A DNA stretch of 64,000 nucleotides from Isoetes taiwanensis (taxonomy: Eukaryota; Streptophyta; Lycopodiopsida; Isoetales; Isoetaceae), in NCBI GenBank assembly GCA_021234155.1, contig JAJEKV010000084.1, forward strand, positions 1,880,545 through 1,944,544. The letters run 5' to 3'. Shown here in pieces: positions 58,229-64,000 of the stretch. The notes under the pieces were generated by a model, which saw only the letters and a program-made list of their open reading frames with translations, was not told where the DNA came from and searched no databases. The position numbers were made by a program, and so were the translations under genes. How positions within the stretch are numbered: the stretch's first letter is position 1; the number at the start of each line of letters is the position of its first letter.

Positions 58229-59912
58229 GGCCCTTCCTTTTATTAAGGTGTGTTGCTCTTTTATTAAGGTGTGTTGCTGGTCAGCAAAGTCATGATTTGT
58301 TGCAGCAAGCACATGATTGTCAGGGGCATTTTGCAGCCAGAACAACAGTTAGGAAGATCCTTCATTGGGGATATTATTGACCAACTTTTTACAAAGATAC
58401 TCAAGATTTTGTGACCAAATGTGAAAAGTGTCAGAGGCACAAGCAGTTAACAGGCCATAATAATATGCCATTCCATCATATTTTGAGTGTTGGTCCATTT
58501 CATATGTGGGGATTAGATTACATTGGGGCCTATCAATCCTCCATCTTTTAAAGGTCATAAGTATATATTGGCAGTGACATGCATGTTTACGAAGTGGGTA
58601 GAAGCAATTCCAGCAAAGCATGCTACAGAAAGTACCACAATAAGCTTTATTTATCATAATTTGATTTCTCGGTTTGGTGTTCCAACCATTCTTTTCTCTG
58701 ATCGGGGAACTCATTTCATGGGAAAAGTATTAACCTTAGTTAACAGAAAAGATTGTTGTTCAACATGTGCAAGCTTCTGCTTATTATTTACAAGGAAATA
58801 GGCAAGCTGAGTCTACAAACAAAATTTTGAAAGCCATCTTGGCTAAAACAGTGAAGGATAATCAAAGAAATTGGCATGAAGCCTTGACAGGTGCCTTACG
58901 GAGTTGGCCACAGGATTTACATTATTTGAATTGGTTTATGGAGTGCAAGCTATAATGCCTATGCACTTAAACATTCCTTTGTGTTCATTTGTGGTGCTAC
59001 CTTATTATGAGAAGTTAGGAGAAGTTCCAACTCCAAATCAAGTGCATAATAGGATGGATGATTTGCTGCAATTGCAAGAAATGAGACAAGAAGCAGCAGA
59101 CTTCAATATGAGGCATAAACAAAAAGTAGAGCCTATCAAAGACAAGTTACAGGTTGTCAATCCATTTGAGGAAGGGCAATTGGTGTTGTGCAGGACCACT
59201 AAGAAGCATATATCCAAATTTCAAAGTCCATGGGAAGGCCCAATTCTGATTGATAAAGAGGTACTAGGCGGGGCTTTTTACTTGATGACTCCAGAAGGGG
59301 AATTGTTGCCTAATCCCAGAAATGGCAAGGATCTCACGCCTTATTTTGAAAGAGAAGTGCTATTCTAAGGGATTCAGCTTTGACATAGCTCCAATTACAG
59401 AGAATTTGTGGAGAACTTTTGGGTTACAGCAGGTTGTTTTTCTGTAAAAACATATGGTGACGGTTCAGTAATATACGATGTATCCTACATCAATGGATAT
59501 ATTTGGTGATACGAATCCAACGAAATACGTATTTCAATGAAACTCAAGATATCATCTTTTAAAGTTTGCCACAATTACAGAGGCTCTGTTTCGTCACTGT
59601 CATTTTGGACCAATTTGTTTTGTACCAGTTATTTGGATTTTAAGAGGGTAATTTTCTTTCTAAACATACATGTAAATATGTCATTTGGGGTCATGTCCCA
59701 AGGAGCATATTAGTACATTTTTGTTGTGGGTTCTCTGCCACGGAGTGGCACATTTTTCCAATATGGTCGCCACTGTTGCGGTGGTATAGGAGACTATATA
59801 CATGGCCTATGGAGATTATGAGTCTTTATGTTGTGCATTGCATAGATCTGATAGATTGAAGCTTGGATTACTGGTTTTTCATCCTTCTTGCAAGGTTGGA
59901 ATCTAGGCTCTA
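58229..59912 (+). mobile_element. Ty3/gypsy remnant of the same family, opposite strand
   Basis: Homologous to 29390-27459 of the minus-strand element: integrase zinc region near 58300, catalytic core from 58523 (GPINPPSFKGHKYILAVTCM, SDRGTHFMGK), and C-terminal part 58904-59368 ending FEREVLF. It is 5'-truncated and has frame shifts near 58530, 58735 and 58900. A 21-bp unit (CTTTTATTAAGGTGTGTTGC) is doubled at its start. The 3' UTR follows, then an LTR-like stretch at 59774-59912 that begins TGTTGCGGTGG and lacks the GTGGTGA minisatellite. Confidence 0.8.
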
Positions 59913-60432
59913 AGAAGCGCAGCAGGAGTTCCATCCTCGTGGCTATTTAAGATGAGAGGCAAAATAGCAGATCGTGAGCTTGTTGTATTGCTTGATAATG
60001 GATCATCTCATCTCCATGGATTTAGAAAATGAGTTGAAATTGCTAGTTTATGATCTACAAACTCATCTTTATGTGGTGCAGGGCTAGAAGGATCAGAAAG
60101 TCATCATGATAAATTTGTTATTGTGCCATTACGATTGGAAGTTATATTGAACATATGTGCTCTTAATAGCTGATTTGGGAACTATGGATCTAATCATTGA
60201 AATCAGATGGTGGGCACAATATGAAATGCAATACACCCAACTATTGTGAAAGGATTGTAAAAATGTTTATTGATGGACACCCTACAATCCTGAAGGCAGA
60301 ATATATAAATGAATCTGAACTTTCTATTTTGTATTTAAAAGCAAAGACCTTATAACAAAATGACACTGAGTCATATTTTATCTATTTGAGAGTTTTGATC
60401 CTCTATCTCAAATCCCTTCTAAAACTACTACT

Positions 60433-60500
60433 ATCTATCCATCCATCCATCCATCCATCCATCCATCCATCCATCCATCCATCCATCTATCTATCTATCT
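60433..60500. repeat. (CATC)n / (CTAT)n microsatellite
   Basis: Tetranucleotide array of CATC units, passing to CTAT at the right. Confidence 0.95.
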
Positions 60501-61551
60501 TTTCTTAGTTCTCTTAGACAATTTAATGATTCGTTTAACGATGAGAAGACTTTGGATCTTTCTCCACCTCGTCCTGAAGATCATGCTATTCATTTGCACC
60601 CAGATGCAAAGCTTAGATATATACAGAGTAAGTCAATTTGAGAAACTAAAACTGGAAAAGCAAATAAGTTGACAATAGATTCAGTCAAGCACTTCTCCTT
60701 TTGGAGCTCCAGTTATTTATGATTCAAAAGAAAGATAAATAATATAGAATGTGCATGAATTATTGGGCCCCTAATAGATTGAAAATTAAACATACATTCT
60801 CAGTTCTTAGAGCAGATCATCTGTCAGGGTATTATCAAGTCGGGTAGACATTAAGTCAGGGTGTTATCAAATAAGGATCAAGGAGATAGATATTGAGAAA
60901 ATAGATTTTAGAACCACTTTTGGGCACTATGAATTCAGAGTGATGCTATTTGGACTAACTCATGCACCAGCAAAATTTTTTAGATTGATGGAGAGAGTTT
61001 TAACACCTTTATTGGGAACATTCTTTGATGACATTCTAGCCTTTAATAGATCCAAAGAGGAATATAACAAACACCTTTCAGTGAGTTTTTTTATCTTCTC
61101 GAACAAAATCAGTTATTTGTGAATGAGTAAAAGTTGTTTCATTTTGCAAGAAGTTCGATGTCATGGACACATCATTTGAAAAGATGGAATTAGAATGGAT
61201 CCAAATAAGGTGAAGGCTATTCTTAATTGGCCTCGACCGAATAATGCCAAATAATTACGATCCGTTGCGCAGTTATAGTTATTACCGATTTATGAAGGAT
61301 TTTGCGACTTCCATTGAATAAGTTTCTGGAAAGGGATGTATCATTTGAATGAAGTTTTTCAGGATCTTAAGTGCAAAATGGCAATTAAGCTTGTATTATT
61401 TCTTTTTATTATGTGTTCTGATGCATGGTGCTATTGGTGCGATTCTTATGCAAAACAAATGCAAAATGGTCATCTATTAGATTACATTAGCTGAATGCTA
61501 ATGCCGTCTAAACAGGGATGCAGTGCTTACGCGAAAGAGTTGATTACTAAA

Positions 61552-61740
61552 GAATAGAATAGAATAGAATAGAATAGAATAGAATAGAATAGTTTTTTTA
61601 ACGTCCACGGAGACCAATAGGTCATGGGACCCATACGATGGGCTAGTACAATCATTACTACTAGGATTAAAAAACCCCTGCCTCGAAAGGTTTTCAAGGG
61701 AAAAACCTTTGCAGTAATGATGGTACTAGACAAACGGATA
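61552..61740 (-). mobile_element. LINE 3' end inserted in the gypsy remnant
   Basis: An (AATAG)n run at 61552-61591 (TATTC on the minus strand) followed by sequence matching 35300-35440, including ACGTCCACGGAGA and GATTAAAAAACCCC. Only 3' UTR and tail are present, so it is strongly 5'-truncated. Confidence 0.75.
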
Positions 61741-63349
61741 TAATGACTACCGAGGGCTCAGTAATTGCAGACGTTTATCTAGAACCTCAAGTATGTATAA
61801 TGCCAAGTCATGCACAATATTTTATGAAGTCTGAATTCACCGCCCGTTTTAATCATCAGGGTATGAGACCTATCCATATTCAGAATATTACAAATCCGCA
61901 CTAGTTGAAACAAAACATCAGTAAAGAAACAAGGGGGCTGGGACGTTTACACATGCAATGTTTATTGCTAGAATCATTGACTTGGAAATCCAAAAATAAC
62001 ACCTCCTTTGTAGTGTCATTCAACCAGTTAAAAAAAGAAGAAAGAGATATTCCAAGAGAATATAAGATACACAATGGATCTGTTTTATACAAAATCACTT
62101 TTGTGCCACACACGTATACTGGCAAAAACATGTTGCAGGAGTGTCAAGCACCTCCTTATTCTAGACATCGAGGAGTTCAAGCTACATTTGCTACTGTAAA
62201 AAAGATGATTGTATTGACCTAAACTGGAAAATAATGTTCGAAGATATTTAGAAGCTTGTACAATTTATCAGCAGGTTAAAGCTTCAATTGGTAAGCCGAC
62301 TGGATTGCTAAACCCTTCCCAACTCCAACAAAGCCATGGAAGCGCATCGCTATAGATTTTATCCCAGAATTGCCAAATTCTTCTCATAAGAACAAAATGG
62401 ACAGTAGTAGATAGACTATTTAAACAAGCTCATTTCATTCCTTACAAGTCCACCATGATAGCTCCTCAAACGAGCAAGTTCTTTTTGAATGAGATATTTA
62501 GGATACAAGGATTGTCTGATGCAATTAACAGATAGGTATCCAATCTTTTGCGACAACTTTTGATGATCAGGACTTATGAAGAATTTGAGAACCAATTTAA
62601 AGTTTGCGATGGCCTACCACCCTCAAACCGATGGCCGAATAGACATTGTTAATAGAACTATTGGGGATATGCCACTGGCCTGTGTAGCAAAAAAGGAAAA
62701 ATACGTGGACAAATTACCTAGATATGCTAGGATTTTCATATAACAATACTGTACATTTGGTAACATAGAAAACTCTCGTTGGAAATGTTTATAGACGTGC
62801 ATTGGATTCACTTGTCATAAAGATTGCAGGTGAAGTTCCAGCTTTCAAATGAAACCACTATGACTTTACTGAAATTTTGAAAGAATTCAAGACTCGCATT
62901 CTGAACAGTCAGGAAGCCACGATGTCAAAATTGGCAAAGAAGCAGAGAAAAGTTGAGTGCAAACAAGGACAATGGATGTGGATATAACCTTCTAAAAAGA
63001 GGCTCTAGATAATGGTACAAGGTATGAAAACTATCTCCAAGGTATTATGCGCAATTTCAAATTGAAGCTAGAATTGGTGAAAATGCATATCGCCTATGTC
63101 TATATGGGAATTGGATTAACTTTCATCCAATATTTAATGTTGGAAATTTCTCCTAAGGTTTTGTAGAAAATGGACTATACGCACACTCACATGATTAAAG
63201 GACATGACAAGATACTTGAACCTGAGAAGATTCTTACACATCAAAAACAAAGGGGCACGAAAATCTTCTTCTTGACAAAAAGAAAAAAAAAATTGCCCGT
63301 TAGTAAACAGCCTATCATAAAAACCTTTCAAGAAGCATAAAGGTCTGGA

Positions 63350-64000
63350 AGCCGTTGAGAAGGAAGGGCTTCATTTTGAGAAGATCGTATGTGATATTAG
63401 GAGTGAGGGCCTCATGTGCTCATTCATAAAGATCTCGCTCGTTGTTGCATATACAGAGAGATCCTCAAGCTGAGGCTTATAATTCATCCTAGACGTTAGC
63501 ACTATCATCTTTTTTCTATATATCAAGAAATGATCCATAGAGATCAGCATATCAGCACAAAACAAAAATATGATATAAACCCTCAAATTTGCCAATAGCA
63601 GACAAACACCTATCTGCCTTATCTTGCAGCATGTTTTTATGTAGCGATCTTGGACAACTCAATTTGAAAAGAGACTTTAATCCAAGTAACATCCACAACT
63701 TTATCAGAATGATTGACTCTATTCCGATGCTTCCAATAATCCAGTAGGATATTTGTCTAACTATATTTAAGAATCTATTCATTCCTTTCAAAATATCCTT
63801 AGGATTGGCTCAATTACCGATGTTGTATCCTTTATTCTTCAAATAGCTATCTAGCCATCTCTAAAAATCATGAATCTGAGGGCAGTCAAAGATATGTAAA
63901 ATAATTTCAGTTCATGATCATAGAGTTTGCAATGAGGATAGATGTTCTCTATGTAGTTTTAACGTCTACCAAACATTATCTATTAATAGGGATTGTTTGG
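63350..64000 (-). pseudogene. LINE reverse transcriptase C-terminal fragment (zf-RVT-like)
   Basis: The minus strand reads IFDCPQIHDF near 63900, then RWLDSYLKNKGYNIGN, KDILKGMNRFLNIVRQISYW and, after a shift, a Trp/Lys-rich tail down to about 63350. This resembles the C-terminal zinc-finger region and tail of plant LINE reverse transcriptases. Two stops stand where Trp (TGG) would fit. It is of a different LINE group from the one at 20.7 kb and continues beyond the window. Confidence 0.6.

Larger units (their letters stand above)
59925..63340 (+). mobile_element. Second Ty3/gypsy remnant, highly degenerate
   Basis: Protease-like KIADRELVVLLDNGSS near 59960; reverse transcriptase pieces such as RMCMNYWAPNRLKIKHTFS near 60750, FGLTHAPAKFFRLMERVLTP at about 60949 and TFFDDILAFNRSKEEYNKH at about 61021; integrase-like AYHPQTDGRIDIVNRTIG near 62610. 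Stops and shifts occur throughout. It differs from the 27.5-35 kb family and looks more like chromovirus-type elements. A LINE 3' end is inserted at 61552-61740. Neither LTR was found. Confidence 0.65.

Overview
This looks like nuclear DNA from a land plant. It has GT-AG introns, an R2R3-MYB gene with the usual three-exon layout, a PLS-class pentatricopeptide repeat (PPR) gene, a gene that resembles the plant POLAR family, and many Ty3/gypsy and LINE remnants whose primer-binding sites match plant tRNA-Met. Gene density is low. The PPR style and a Crypton-like gene would fit a fern or other non-seed plant, but I cannot fix the lineage from sequence alone.

Layout. 1-812 is a near-perfect inverted repeat of about 0.4 kb per arm. 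1652-2876 (minus) holds a divergent histone H3-fold ORF. Upstream of it lie a broken long tail, the H3 tail peptide ARTKQTAR in another frame, a TATA box and a telo-box. 3.4-4.2 kb is a dispersed LTR-like repeat. 6515-9420 is bounded by inverted repeats of about 32 bp and carries a decayed Crypton-type (DUF3504) tyrosine recombinase gene. 12853-13708 is the R2R3-MYB gene and 16293-18215 the PPR gene. 20.7-22.4 kb is a LINE reverse transcriptase. 27459-35005 is a complete but inactivated Ty3/gypsy element with 5-bp target duplications, inserted in a second copy of the LTR-like repeat. 36.3-48.2 kb is a head-to-tail array of a unit of about 4.15 kb that joins an LTR end and tRNA primer site to fragments of at least three host genes. 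50505-51001 is a hAT-type MITE with perfect 8-bp target duplications. 55090-57632 is the intact four-exon POLAR-like gene, the relative of one fragment in the array. 58.2-64 kb is a pile of gypsy and LINE remnants.

Theme. Many broken frames here carry stops that are one cytosine deamination (C to T, or G to A on the other strand) from CAG, CAA, CGA or TGG. Three cases can be compared directly with an intact copy inside the window. This points to methylation-driven decay of silenced copies. The genes most likely to be working are MYB, PPR and POLAR-like. The most unusual items are the H3-like locus, the TIR-bounded tyrosine recombinase element, the gypsy element with an extra RNase H between protease and reverse transcriptase, and the gene-capturing tandem array.
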